64,000 nt of DNA from Tenacibaculum sp. 190130A14a (GTDB lineage: Bacteria; Bacteroidota; Bacteroidia; Flavobacteriales; Flavobacteriaceae), in assembly GCF_964048965.1 (NCBI RefSeq), contig NZ_OZ040189.1, positions 248,001 through 312,000 of the forward strand. Direction: 5' to 3'. A model generated the notes under the pieces. The model made no database searches and was not told the origin of the DNA. It was given only the letters and a program-made list of their open reading frames with translations. Position numbers and translations under genes: made by a program. Positions 1-9,356 of the stretch are shown here, one piece after another (the stretch's first letter is position 1; each line of letters begins with the position of its first letter).

Positions 1-1710
1 ATATAGGGCTTCATTTCTGTCAATTTTTAGTTTTTCAATTTCTGTAGCATCCGTAGGAATAGCATCTAAATAAGTAGATAATTCATATCGTTTATTTACT
101 TTTTCTTCAGAATTAGCCAGTTCATCAAGAGAAGAATCACTAATAACAGATTTGTCAGAAATTCTCCAATTGTCTTCTAAAGGTCGATTTCCCCAAACAC
201 GTTGAAACTCTCCACGACCAAATGCTATAGTTTGGTTACTGTAAAAATACCATTTACCACTATTGTTTGTGTTCACTGAATTTCCACCTCCAAAAGAGTT
301 TCCAAAATTCTGTGAGTTTAGTAACTGTTGACGTTTGTCTTCGTCTTCCTTTTTAATTTTTTCAATATATGCTTCAAAGAAAGCTGTTCTTTCGGCTTTA
401 TTCATAGCTACTAAATCTAATATACTATCGTTATTAGTAACTAAGTCTTCATACTTTTTAAGTGTTGTTAACCCTTTGTTTTTTCTTTTAATCCTACGAA
501 TTCTTTTCTCCTGATCAAAATCTTTCGATACATTCTGTAAAACGCTGTCGTAATAAGAACCAGCTAATAAATAATCTTCTTTTTGAAAAGCAATATTTCC
601 TAGACTTTCGTACGCATAAGTTTTTTGATACTTTGTGTTGTTTTTTGCTTTAATAGATTTTTTGAAAAACTCTACAGCCTTATCTGTTGCTCCTCTGCGT
701 TGTTCTAAGACACCTGCTTGATAATATAAAGAAGCTAAAAACTTACGGTTGTCTGAATTTCTAATAAGCTTGCGTAAACGGTATAGGACCCCTAAAGCGG
801 CAGAATCATTTTCTACATTTTTAGCAAGTTCAATATTTGCTCTTATACGATATTTATAAGGTGCTTTTTTTAAATCAGATAATCTTCTAAAAACCATGGT
901 AGCAGAGTCTTTTCTGTCTAATTCACTATACACTTGTCCTAAAATGAACATGTTTCTAGCCGACTGATCTGCATTTTTAAAAGTTCGTGAAGCTAATTTT
1001 AAATGATCAATTACTTTTTGAATAGTATCTGTTTTTTCATAAGCCATTGCCATTGCTGTATGTGCTTGTTCTCTTTGTAAATCAGAAAGTGTTTTTTCGT
1101 TTTTGTCTAAGTCGATTAAGAGCTTTAGAGATTCAATGGCAAATTTTTCGTTGTCAAGTCTAATATTCGCTTTAGCTCTCCAAATTTTAGTTTCATATAT
1201 AAGGTTTGCCTTAGGGTAGTTGGCAATGATATAATTAAAAGCATCAATAGCAGGAATAAATCGTTGTGTATAATATCTCGACTTTCCTAACAATAAATAG
1301 GCGTCATCAATTTGACGGTTTTTTTCATAACCGTTGATATTCATAGAATGGGTTTCTATAGCTTTTCGAGCTTTGTCTTCGGCCTTATCAAAAGAGGTAA
1401 GTTTAGATGTATCATCACTGCTATCATCAGTATCGTCAAAACCTGTACCTGGTTGAAATACTGGCGAAGCAATTTTTCTTTCATCAAAAGTAATCGGCTC
1501 TATTTGTAATCGTTTCCAAAAATTATCTTTATGCTCTTGTTCAATTTCTTCTAATCCTTTTAAAAAGGCTTGCTCTCCATTAAACAACACATTGTATTTT
1601 GTGGTTAAAGCATGGAAATTACGGTTAATAAAAGAATCCTTTTTTACACTGCAAGAGTATGTGACTACAATTATTACCGCGAATACTAAAATTTTTGAAA
1701 TTTTCTTCAT
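1..1710 (-). CDS. porW: Type IX secretion lipoprotein PorW/SprE, partial (C-terminus off the window)
   Basis: An open frame runs without a stop from an ATG at 1710 to the window edge, giving the first 570 codons. It begins with a lipoprotein signal (MKKISKILVF, lipobox TYSC, lipidated Cys20), followed by HALTTKYNVLFNG, a motif I recognise from PorW/SprE. Helical tetratricopeptide-like units follow over residues 120-400. Family knowledge: PorW/SprE is an outer-membrane lipoprotein required for type IX secretion and gliding, and is thought to link the periplasmic ring to the translocon. The frame is absent from a list of complete ORFs because its stop lies beyond base 1. The family is usually longer than 800 residues, so about a third is missing. 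Confidence 0.85.
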   Translation of the reverse strand, partial: MKKISKILVFAVIIVVTYSCSVKKDSFINRNFHALTTKYNVLFNGEQAFLKGLEEIEQEHKDNFWKRLQIEPITFDERKIASPVFQPGTGFDDTDDSSDDTSKLTSFDKAEDKARKAIETHSMNINGYEKNRQIDDAYLLLGKSRYYTQRFIPAIDAFNYIIANYPKANLIYETKIWRAKANIRLDNEKFAIESLKLLIDLDKNEKTLSDLQREQAHTAMAMAYEKTDTIQKVIDHLKLASRTFKNADQSARNMFILGQVYSELDRKDSATMVFRRLSDLKKAPYKYRIRANIELAKNVENDSAALGVLYRLRKLIRNSDNRKFLASLYYQAGVLEQRRGATDKAVEFFKKSIKAKNNTKYQKTYAYESLGNIAFQKEDYLLAGSYYDSVLQNVSKDFDQEKRIRRIKRKNKGLTTLKKYEDLVTNNDSILDLVAMNKAERTAFFEAYIEKIKKEDEDKRQQLLNSQNFGNSFGGGNSVNTNNSGKWYFYSNQTIAFGRGEFQRVWGNRPLEDNWRISDKSVISDSSLDELANSEEKVNKRYELSTYLDAIPTDATEIEKLKIDRNEALY

Positions 1711-1799
1711 ACAAATTACGCCTTTACTTAACAACAACATTCTTTGTGTGTTATTGTATGTAAAAGCGTAAAAATAGTAATAAAAACCAAATTATTTAC

Positions 1800-2495
1800 T
1801 TAAGCTGAAAAATAGCTTTCTAATTCTTGTAAGGTTTCTTGTGAGGTGTTAATATCTTTTACTACGTTTCCTTTATCTAACACAACAATTCTCTCGCAAA
1901 CTTCGGTAACATGACTTAAGTCGTGACTTGAAACTAAAACGGTTATATCTTTATCTTCTGTAAGTTTTTTGATCAAGTTTTTCAAACGAATTTGTGTAGT
2001 AGGATCTAAATTAGCAAAGGGCTCATCTAAAATTACTACTTGAGGATTTCCCATCATTGCAGCTACAATACCAGCCTTTTTTTGATTTCCTTTACTCAGA
2101 TCACGTAAGTACTTTCTTTTTCCTAATATTTCTCCATTGAAAAACTCTTCAAATTGAGCTAAAAAAGTTTTAACATCGGCTTTGTTCATTCCTCTTAAAT
2201 CTCCAATAAAATCAAAATATTCATCTGGAGTTAGGTAGCTAATTAAAAAACTTTCATCAATAAAAGAACCTGTAAAAGTTTTCCAGTTTTCGTTTTGATT
2301 AACAACAACTTCGTTGTTTACTATTTCTCCTGAAGTGGGGCGTATTAGGTCTAGTAATAAGTTGAATAATGTTGTTTTTCCAGCACCATTGTTTCCTACC
2401 AAACCAAATGATTGACCTTTTGGTATTTCTAAGTGTTCAACATTTAATACTTGAGTTGACCCGTATTTTTTTGAGATATTATTTATTGTAATCAT
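1800..2495 (-). CDS. ABC transporter ATP-binding protein
   Basis: A 231-residue ABC ATPase. Walker A is GNNGAGKTT at residues 34-42, the signature is LSKGN at 133-137, Walker B is VVILDEP at 153-159, and the switch histidine is H191. It energises an inner-membrane transporter. It lies 16 bases downstream of the DUF5687 membrane gene on the same strand, so the two very likely form a two-component exporter. The signature LSKGN instead of LSGGQ is common in the short ATPases of the CcmA/DrrA group. The substrate cannot be read from the sequence. Confidence 0.93.
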   Translation of the reverse strand: MITINNISKKYGSTQVLNVEHLEIPKGQSFGLVGNNGAGKTTLFNLLLDLIRPTSGEIVNNEVVVNQNENWKTFTGSFIDESFLISYLTPDEYFDFIGDLRGMNKADVKTFLAQFEEFFNGEILGKRKYLRDLSKGNQKKAGIVAAMMGNPQVVILDEPFANLDPTTQIRLKNLIKKLTEDKDITVLVSSHDLSHVTEVCERIVVLDKGNVVKDINTSQETLQELESYFSA

Positions 2496-2511
2496 TGTGT
2501 GTTAAGTTTGG

Positions 2512-3978
2512 TTAGTCTTTTTGTTTAAATCCGTTGATTGTAGCATATTTATTTTGTTGATATTTCTTTTCTATAAAATTCATCAGTGGTTTTTTAAGTG
2601 AAAAGAAAATTACTCCAATCATTGCGATACTTATAATCGCTGCATTAAAGCTAAAGAAATGGTTAATTATAGCATATATTAATATTGGCATTAAAAGGAC
2701 TGGAATCATTACAATGAATTGAGCGGCGCTTGTTCCTTGAGTGTTTCCAAATCCGCTTGCATCTAAATCGATTCTTTTTTTGTTAAAGGCTCCCATATAA
2801 AGCATAATTAATGGGGTAAACCCTAAGTTGAAAAAGAACCCTGCAACAATTAATAAGTATTTATGAAGTCCAAAGTAGATGTATGGAGTACATAGAACGA
2901 ATAATACAACAGTCATCACAATCATTAAATACCATTTGCTTTCTAAAAATTTACGATAAGAAAAACTTTGACTCATATACATTCTATAATGTTCACTATC
3001 CCATGCAGGAATAAACTGTCCGTAGTTCATAGCAAAACCTCCTGTCATAAAAATACAAGCATATAATTGCATGACTTCTGAATCTTTATAGGATTCCATT
3101 GTAAAGAACATTAATCCGAAAAGTAAAAAGAAAAAGGACATAAAAAACACTGTTTTTGTTCTTTTGTTTCTCCAAATTAGACGCATGTCATTTTTAATAA
3201 AGGGAGCTACATCTCCTAATTTATTTACAAATGACAAATCAGATGTTTTTACTTCTTTTTCTACAGTTCGAATTGCTCCATCTAAATAAATAACTTTTGA
3301 TAATTCTTTAAAGTTTAGGTAATACAATATTATAACTAAAGGAAGGCCAATTAATGCAAGAATAGGGGTGCTATATAGTGCATAAAAGATGCTTCCGAAC
3401 ATTCCAGTAATATCGAATAGATTGTATTTGTAGGTAATACCCAGAACTCCTAAAAGAACAATTAAAACTCCTAAGGCTATGTTGTTTTTGTTAATTAAAA
3501 AATTAATAAAATTTAAACTTAGGGCCAACATAATCATAAAAGAAGTCCACCCTAAAACACCCGCGACATTATAATCTTTAATGATTAAAACGAAGGCAAA
3601 TGGAATATATAAAAAGAAAGAACCTATATTAAAGAATGAGAAAATAGATTTTGTTAAAACATAATTTACCAATTTACTTTTCTTAATAGGAAGAAGAAGC
3701 ATAGGTTTAATATCCATTACTGGAGTCTTTTGCATTAAATAGCGAAAGATTAAATCAGATATTACTAGAAAAATTAAGAACTGATTTACAATTACAAAAG
3801 GATCTTGGTTTGGAAATGTTTTTTCTAAGAGAAAATACCCACCAGCCCCTAGAGATAAAAAAGTCACTAAAAGATAAAGGGCGAAAAAGCCCATTATTAT
3901 CTTAAGAGCTATATTTTTCCCGAAAGAAGCGGAACGAAAAAACTGTTTCCATTCTAAATTTAAAAAACGTGCTATCAT
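2512..3978 (-). CDS. DUF5687 family membrane protein (probable ABC permease)
   Basis: A 488-residue polytopic membrane protein with roughly ten to twelve hydrophobic segments and the N-terminal sequence MIARFLNLEWKQFFRSASFGKN split over the first 22 residues, which is typical of DUF5687. It precedes the ABC ATPase by 16 bases and is the likely membrane half of that exporter. The open frame can be extended to a TTG at 4020. I chose the ATG at 3978 because the extension begins about 16 bases after a strong terminator (4037-4060) and family members start at this point. The substrate is unknown. Confidence 0.85.
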   Translation of the reverse strand: MIARFLNLEWKQFFRSASFGKNIALKIIMGFFALYLLVTFLSLGAGGYFLLEKTFPNQDPFVIVNQFLIFLVISDLIFRYLMQKTPVMDIKPMLLLPIKKSKLVNYVLTKSIFSFFNIGSFFLYIPFAFVLIIKDYNVAGVLGWTSFMIMLALSLNFINFLINKNNIALGVLIVLLGVLGITYKYNLFDITGMFGSIFYALYSTPILALIGLPLVIILYYLNFKELSKVIYLDGAIRTVEKEVKTSDLSFVNKLGDVAPFIKNDMRLIWRNKRTKTVFFMSFFFLLFGLMFFTMESYKDSEVMQLYACIFMTGGFAMNYGQFIPAWDSEHYRMYMSQSFSYRKFLESKWYLMIVMTVVLFVLCTPYIYFGLHKYLLIVAGFFFNLGFTPLIMLYMGAFNKKRIDLDASGFGNTQGTSAAQFIVMIPVLLMPILIYAIINHFFSFNAAIISIAMIGVIFFSLKKPLMNFIEKKYQQNKYATINGFKQKD

Positions 3979-4036
3979 TTGGCTATTAATTAGTTGATAA
4001 CCATTAGTAGCGTGAATCAATTTTTTGTTACAAAAA

Positions 4037-4060
4037 AAGCGTCAAAAAAAATTGACGCTT
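4037..4060 (-). terminator. Rho-independent terminator of the DUF1761 gene
   Basis: Nine-base perfect arms AAGCGTCAA and TTGACGCTT enclose a six-base A/T loop and are followed on the minus strand by a T run. It lies 25 bases past the stop of the gene ending at 4085. Confidence 0.85.
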
Positions 4061-4084
4061 TGAATATATTGTAAAATAATAAGG

Positions 4085-4585
4085 TTATGCCCACTGACAA
4101 ATAATACCTCCCATTAAGGCTAATGTAACGGTCCAATAACCAACATTTATAAAGATATACTTGAATGATTTTCTTTCAAACAAAGCTTTAGTTCCTAACA
4201 CTGGTAGTATGAAAAATATTCCTGTTAATACTCCATGTAAAGCACCGTGTTTAAAAGTTCTGAAACGATCTCCGAAGTTACTCATGAATTCTTGGTAATA
4301 AGCATATGCACCACCTGTTTGTTCCATAAATCCAGGATCTCCTGCTAGGGTAGAAAACACACCGTATTGATGAATTACTAAGAATTGTATAAAGAATGCA
4401 ATTAGTAAACTAAAGACAAAACTTAGTCCAAAAATTAAGAGCATATTACCTCCTTCAATGTCCTTTTGAGTAAAGTTCATTTCTTTCATCCAAGCTTTTT
4501 GAAATAACATTGGACCATACCAGACAAATCCCATTACCATAGGAACGAAAGCAGCTCCTAAAATTGCTAAATAGTTTGTTTCCAT
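4085..4585 (-). CDS. DUF1761 domain-containing membrane protein
   Basis: About 166 residues with four hydrophobic segments. The N-terminus METNYLAILGAAFVPMVMG followed by WYGPMLF resembles DUF1761 integral membrane proteins of unknown function. The open frame extends upstream to 4702, but that extension runs backwards through the terminator of the preceding gene (4626-4654) and overlaps its end, so the ATG at 4585 is the better start. It is probably its own transcription unit: a terminator precedes it and another follows it. No function can be assigned. Confidence 0.75.
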   Translation of the reverse strand: METNYLAILGAAFVPMVMGFVWYGPMLFQKAWMKEMNFTQKDIEGGNMLLIFGLSFVFSLLIAFFIQFLVIHQYGVFSTLAGDPGFMEQTGGAYAYYQEFMSNFGDRFRTFKHGALHGVLTGIFFILPVLGTKALFERKSFKYIFINVGYWTVTLALMGGIICQWA

Positions 4586-4625
4586 TATAAAAGAGTTTAT
4601 AGTTAATGTAATCAAATATAACAAA

Positions 4626-4654
4626 AAAAGCATCAAACTTAATTTGATGCTTTT
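4626..4654 (-). terminator. Rho-independent terminator of the DUF4837 gene
   Basis: Arms GCATCAAA / TTTGATGC (4630-4637 and 4643-4650), extended by A4/T4, with a five-base loop. It lies 26 bases past the stop at 4680. Confidence 0.85.
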
Positions 4655-4679
4655 GATTGTCAGTTGTTTATGTTTTTTT

Positions 4680-5669
4680 TTAAAACTTAATTGATTTAGC
4701 AATTGCTTCTAATTCGAAAATAAAATCTCGTTTGTTTATTGATGGGGCATAGGTAAATCCTTCTACAACTACCAAACGATTGTTTTCTTTATCAACAATG
4801 GTGTAGTTTAAAAAAGGTCCGGCCATGAAATCATTTTTCACTTCCCATTTACCGCGTGTTTCGTATGCTTTTTTACCATTTACTTCTGCTTCAAAAGTAT
4901 GAGGAGTATAGGCTTGTTCGGTAATCATATACATTCCTTCTTTACTTCCTGGAATATGTTTTTTACCAATAGTATCTCTTACCGCAGTAATGTTATCTGC
5001 AACTTTAGTTTCATCTTCTAAAGGAAGACTGTATATTAAAATATTGTTAGATCCATCACCTCGAGCAATTCCACTCATTAAATGTTGTCTCATCCATAAG
5101 AAGTTTCCAGAGTCGTCAACAACGTTATATCGCTTAGGAATGTCAATAGTAACTCCTAAGTTTTGAAGTGTTTTAAATTTTGTGTGATCTAAACGCTCTC
5201 TTTTAAAGATATTTTGAATGAATTTGATGTCTTCATCTTTAAAAACCTTCATGATTTCTTTTCCTCTTGTACGAATTAAATTGATTAATCCTTCTTTGTC
5301 TTTTGCTGTTGCATATACTATTACTTGAGGCTTAGCATATTTGTTTTTGCTAATTTTAATTGACTCTTCTCCGCCTTCTTTTAAAAATAAAATAGCTTTG
5401 TTATTCCTCATAAAAGAAACAAATCCAGAAGGGTCAATTTGACTTACAGATAAAAGTGTTTCAGGTTGCGGTAACCCTACTTGATGTTCTCCAAATACAG
5501 TGCGTATTTCATCTCCTAATTTACCATTCCAATCAGCAGATTTTGTCACTACTAATATTTTATTGGTATTTCCGCTTGAAGTAGGAAGTGTGATTTCAGC
5601 TTTGCCATCATTCTTACACGATGTAAATACAGCTGAAATTAGTGTTAGTAGTAAAAGTAGTTTTTTCAT
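4680..5669 (-). CDS. DUF4837 family lipoprotein
   Basis: A 329-residue protein with a lipoprotein signal peptide (MKKLLLLLTLISAVFTSC, Cys18), so it is anchored to an envelope membrane. The rest matches the DUF4837 pattern found across Flavobacteriia, with KILVVTKSADWNG and a C-terminal segment DKENNRLVVVEGFTYAP. The family has no established function. It is transcribed alone or with the MltD-like gene upstream (64-base gap) and ends at its own terminator. Confidence 0.85.
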   Translation of the reverse strand: MKKLLLLLTLISAVFTSCKNDGKAEITLPTSSGNTNKILVVTKSADWNGKLGDEIRTVFGEHQVGLPQPETLLSVSQIDPSGFVSFMRNNKAILFLKEGGEESIKISKNKYAKPQVIVYATAKDKEGLINLIRTRGKEIMKVFKDEDIKFIQNIFKRERLDHTKFKTLQNLGVTIDIPKRYNVVDDSGNFLWMRQHLMSGIARGDGSNNILIYSLPLEDETKVADNITAVRDTIGKKHIPGSKEGMYMITEQAYTPHTFEAEVNGKKAYETRGKWEVKNDFMAGPFLNYTIVDKENNRLVVVEGFTYAPSINKRDFIFELEAIAKSIKF

Positions 5670-5733
5670 AATTGGTTTTTATATTAATGTACTTGTATGA
5701 ACTTTGTTCACCAAAAATTGTTCCAGTTTTAAA

Positions 5734-7050
5734 TTATAATCTTCTCGGGTAAATACTTAAACGTTGCCCTATTTTTAAATTGTTATTACGCAAACCATTC
5801 CATCGCTTAATATCTCTAACACGAACTCCAAATTTATTGGCAATTTTACCAAGATAATCTCCACTACGAACTTTGTAACGAATACGTTTATCCATTTCAA
5901 AATATTTTGGTAATGGTTTTTCACGCTTGGCATCCATAGAATCAGCTAAAGCATAAATTTCTTTTTCTTTATTTAAATACTCAATAAGCTTAGATCTTGG
6001 AATTCTTACGGAGTAATCTCTGTTTTTAACAAAAGGAATGATATCTAATTTGTATTGTGGGTTTAAGAAAGAAAGTACATCTGTTGCGATGCTTGTTTTT
6101 TCTGAAATTTGATCAAAACTAACAGTTCTTTTTACTCTAATTGTATCGGTTTCGAAATGTTGAATTTTCGGACTTTGAGGATATAAATCATGTGCTTTAG
6201 CATATTCGAAAATGTACATAGTTGCGTAAAACGCAGGGACGTACCCAGCAGTTTCTCTTGGTAAAAACGGTCTAATATTCCAATAGTTTCTATACCCTCC
6301 AGATCGTTTTATGGCTTTTAATACATTACCTGGTCCTGAGTTATAAGCGGCCAGAGCTAAGTCCCAATCACCAAATATTTTATATAACTGACTTAAGTAT
6401 TTACAAGCTGCAATGGTTGCTTTTTCAGGGTGTTGACGTTCATCGAGATAAGAACTTATTTTTAAGTCAAATTGTTTTCCCGTTCCATACATAAATTGCC
6501 ATAAACCCATAGCACCAACATACGATTGGGCTCTTGGTCTTAAGGCAGATTCTACAATAGCCAAATATTTCATTTCTATAGGGATATTGTATCGATCTAA
6601 ATGTTGTTCAAACATTGGAAAATAATACTCTGCTCTAGCCATTAAAGCAGGATAGTATTTTTTACGATGTTTCAAGTAACTGTTGATTACTTTTTCTAAG
6701 GCTGGATTATAAGCTAAGTGAAAAGGTGTGTTCTCATCTAAGAGAGATAACCTTTCTTTTAGAATGTTTGAATCAATCTTTTTAAAATCACCATTGGTAA
6801 ACTTAAGGTCTTTATCGTCTAACACATATTGAATACTATCAAACAAAGAAGAGTTAAAACGTTCGTCGATTAATAAGCTGTCTATTAATTTCAAATCATT
6901 GTCTGTAAACAATTCAGGAGTTTTAGTGGTGTCTTTCGCAATAGCAATGGTATCCACTTTTTTTTCAATAACTGAAATTGAATCAACCGGTTGCTGTTGA
7001 GCAAAGATAGATGTGCATGATAGTAATAGTAGTAAAAAGGTTTTTTTCAT
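5734..7050 (-). CDS. Lytic transglycosylase with LysM domain (MltD-like)
   Basis: A 438-residue secreted murein hydrolase. A signal peptide (MKKTFLLLLLSCTSIFAQ) is followed by an SLT/lysozyme-like domain at about 140-270, with the catalytic glutamate E167 in AIVESALRPRAQS and the motif GAMGLWQF. One C-terminal LysM domain (about 392-435, YKVRSGDYLGKIANKFGV) binds peptidoglycan. The family cleaves the MurNAc-GlcNAc bond to form 1,6-anhydro ends. E. coli MltD carries more LysM copies and is a lipoprotein, so mltD is only an analogy here. Confidence 0.92.
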   Translation of the reverse strand: MKKTFLLLLLSCTSIFAQQQPVDSISVIEKKVDTIAIAKDTTKTPELFTDNDLKLIDSLLIDERFNSSLFDSIQYVLDDKDLKFTNGDFKKIDSNILKERLSLLDENTPFHLAYNPALEKVINSYLKHRKKYYPALMARAEYYFPMFEQHLDRYNIPIEMKYLAIVESALRPRAQSYVGAMGLWQFMYGTGKQFDLKISSYLDERQHPEKATIAACKYLSQLYKIFGDWDLALAAYNSGPGNVLKAIKRSGGYRNYWNIRPFLPRETAGYVPAFYATMYIFEYAKAHDLYPQSPKIQHFETDTIRVKRTVSFDQISEKTSIATDVLSFLNPQYKLDIIPFVKNRDYSVRIPRSKLIEYLNKEKEIYALADSMDAKREKPLPKYFEMDKRIRYKVRSGDYLGKIANKFGVRVRDIKRWNGLRNNNLKIGQRLSIYPRRL

Positions 7051-7148
7051 TATATACTTTTAATAATTAAAACCGCAGTTTATCATGTATGATGGTACTG
7101 GGTATATTAGAAATCGTTGCGCGATTAAAAAGTATGGTTTGGTTGATT

Positions 7149-7910
7149 TTATATGTCTAACTCAACTGCAATAGGGCAGTGGTCTGAATGTTTTGCTTCT
7201 GGTAAAATATAGGCTCTACTAATTTTCTCTTTTAAAGGTTCAGTTACCATGGCATAATCCAATCGCCACCCTTTATTGTTAGCTCTTGCGTTTGCACGAT
7301 AACTCCACCATGAATACTCTTGTCTGTCTGGATTTTTAAAACGGAAGCTATCGATAAATCCACTATCAATAAAGTTTCCTAACCATTCGCGTTCTTCTGG
7401 TAAGAAACCAGAAACACCTTTCATTTTTGGGTTGTGAATGTCTATTTCTTCATGACAGATATTATAGTCTCCACAAATAACTAAATTCGGAATGGTTTTT
7501 CTCAGCTCCGTAGCGTACTCTAAAATTTCGTCCATGTACTTGAACTTATAACCTAAACGGGCATCATTGGTTCCTGATGGAAGGTACATACTCATAATAG
7601 ATATATCATCAAAATCTACACGAAGGTTTCTTCCTTCAAAATCCATAGATTCAATCCCAGTTCCGTACTCGATATGATTTGGTTCTGTTTTACAAAAAAT
7701 GGCTACAGAAGAGTATCCTTTCTTTTCTGCCGAAAACCAATAGTGAAAAGGGTAACCTGCATTTTCAAATTCAGTTACATCTAATTGTTCTTTATGTGCT
7801 TTGGTTTCTTGAATACAAATTACATCTGGATTTGCAGCTTGTAACCAGTCAATAAATCCTTTTTTTAGTGCTGCACGTATACCGTTTACGTTGTAAGATA
7901 TTATTTTCAT
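7149..7910 (-). CDS. xth: Exodeoxyribonuclease III
   Basis: A 253-residue AP endonuclease/3'-5' exonuclease for base excision repair. All family blocks are visible: SYNVNGIRAALKKGF at the N-terminus, the metal ligand E34 in IQETKA, CGDYNICHEEID, GWRLDYAMV, and the terminal KHSDHCPI with its catalytic Asp-His pair. Length matches the family. The gene starts 21 bases after the scoB terminator, so it is transcribed separately from the ricT-scoB cluster. Confidence 0.95.
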   Translation of the reverse strand: MKIISYNVNGIRAALKKGFIDWLQAANPDVICIQETKAHKEQLDVTEFENAGYPFHYWFSAEKKGYSSVAIFCKTEPNHIEYGTGIESMDFEGRNLRVDFDDISIMSMYLPSGTNDARLGYKFKYMDEILEYATELRKTIPNLVICGDYNICHEEIDIHNPKMKGVSGFLPEEREWLGNFIDSGFIDSFRFKNPDRQEYSWWSYRANARANNKGWRLDYAMVTEPLKEKISRAYILPEAKHSDHCPIAVELDI

Positions 7911-7930
7911 TTCCTCTTTTTATAAAACAC

Positions 7931-7960
7931 AAAAACGTAAAGTAGCTACTTTACGTTTTT
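7931..7960 (-). terminator. Terminator of the ricT-gldH-PBP1A-scoAB cluster
   Basis: A perfect 30-base palindrome: 5' half AAAAACGTAAAGTAG, 3' half its exact complement. It lies 20 bases past the scoB stop. The symmetric A and T runs would let it work from both strands. Confidence 0.85.
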
Positions 7961-7979
7961 TTATATTCATATTATTTTG

Positions 7980-8636
7980 TTAAAAATCCATTTCTGGAAT
8001 TTCTCCATTCACAACTAAGGTTCCTTCCGTAGCTGCTTGAATTTCTTCAACAGTAACTCCAGGAGCTCTTTCTAATAGGTGAAAAGCATTGTCTTTAATT
8101 TCCAATACAGCTAAGTTGGTTACAATTTTCGTAACACAACCTACCCCTGTTAGTGGTAATGAACATTTCTTTAATAATTTAGATTCTCCACGTTTGTTAG
8201 TATGCATCATTGCTACAATGATATTGTCAGCAGAAGCCACTAAATCCATAGCTCCCCCCATTCCTTTTACCATTTTTCCAGGAATTTTCCAATTGGCAAT
8301 ATCTCCATTTTGAGCAACTTCCATAGCTCCTAAAACCGTAAGTTGAACGTGTTGTCCGCGAATCATTGAAAAACTTGTTGCTGAATCAAAAATAGACCCT
8401 CCGTCTAATACAGTAACCGTTTGTTTTCCCGCATTGATTAAGTCGGCATCTTCTGTTCCTTCAATAGGAAATGGCCCCATTCCTAATAGTCCATTTTCAG
8501 ATTGAAACTCAACTTCAATTCCTTCTGGGATATAATTTGCAACTAAAGTAGGAATTCCTATCCCTAAATTAACATACCATTTGTGCTGTAATTCTTTAGC
8601 TATTCTTTGTGCTATTTGTTGTTTACTTAATGCCAT
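7980..8636 (-). CDS. scoB: 3-oxoacid CoA-transferase subunit B
   Basis: A 218-residue beta subunit of a succinyl-CoA:3-ketoacid (acetoacetate-type) CoA transferase. It carries the NLGIGIPTLVANYIP block and the catalytic glutamate in SENGLLGMG. With ScoA it moves CoA between succinyl-CoA and a ketoacid in ketone-body or branched-chain catabolism. Only three bases separate it from scoA, which indicates translational coupling, and it is the last gene before the terminator at 7931-7960. Exact substrate is inferred from the family. Confidence 0.93.
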   Translation of the reverse strand: MALSKQQIAQRIAKELQHKWYVNLGIGIPTLVANYIPEGIEVEFQSENGLLGMGPFPIEGTEDADLINAGKQTVTVLDGGSIFDSATSFSMIRGQHVQLTVLGAMEVAQNGDIANWKIPGKMVKGMGGAMDLVASADNIIVAMMHTNKRGESKLLKKCSLPLTGVGCVTKIVTNLAVLEIKDNAFHLLERAPGVTVEEIQAATEGTLVVNGEIPEMDF

Positions 8637-8639
8637 GAT

Positions 8640-9341
8640 TTATGATTTAGGAGTTACTGTACGTTGTTCAATTCTCTTTTCATACTTTTCTCCTTGAAAA
8701 ATACGTTGTACAAATATTCCTGGAATATGAATTTGATTTGGATCTAATTCTCCAGCAGGCACTAATTCTTCTACCTCAGCAACCGTAATCTTAGAAGCAC
8801 CACACATATTTGGATTAAAATTACGAGCGGTACCCTTAAAAATTAAGTTACCAGCAGTATCTCCTTTCCAAGCTTTTACAAATGAATAATCTGATTTAAA
8901 AGCAGGTTCTAAAACATACATTTTACCATCAAATTCACGAGTTTCTTTTCCTTCAGCTACTTCTGTTCCATAACCAGCAGGTGTATAGAATGCTGGGAAA
9001 CCCGCTTGAGAAGCTCTACATTTTTCTGCTAAAGTTCCTTGTGGAGTTAATTCAACTTCTAATTCTCCTGATAACATTTGACGTTCAAACTCATCATTTT
9101 CTCCAACATAAGAAGAAATCATTTTTTTGATTTGTTTATTTTGTAATAATAAACCTAAACCAAAATCGTCCACTCCAGCATTATTTGAAATACAGGTAAC
9201 ATCTTTTATTCCTAATCGTACTAATTCAGCAATGGCATTCTCTGGAATTCCACAAAGACCAAAACCTCCAAGCATAAAGGTCATCCCGTCTTTAACACCA
9301 GCAACTGCTTCTTGTACGTTATTTACTTTTTTATTTATCAT
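8640..9341 (-). CDS. scoA: 3-oxoacid CoA-transferase subunit A
   Basis: A 233-residue alpha subunit paired with scoB. The CoA-binding glycine motif [15 protein letters not shown] lies at about residues 22-36 and [16 protein letters not shown] in the middle, both standard for subunit A. It follows the PBP1A gene by 15 bases on the same strand, so a metabolic enzyme pair ends an operon that otherwise concerns the cell envelope. I see no sequence reason for that grouping. Confidence 0.93.
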   Translation of the reverse strand: MINKKVNNVQEAVAGVKDGMTFMLGGFGLCGIPENAIAELVRLGIKDVTCISNNAGVDDFGLGLLLQNKQIKKMISSYVGENDEFERQMLSGELEVELTPQGTLAEKCRASQAGFPAFYTPAGYGTEVAEGKETREFDGKMYVLEPAFKSDYSFVKAWKGDTAGNLIFKGTARNFNPNMCGASKITVAEVEELVPAGELDPNQIHIPGIFVQRIFQGEKYEKRIEQRTVTPKS

Positions 9342-9356
9342 CGTTGGTTGTTTGTT

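Noticed and set aside
4586..4702. Upstream extension of the DUF1761 gene
   Set aside because: It runs through the terminator of the previous gene and overlaps its coding end.
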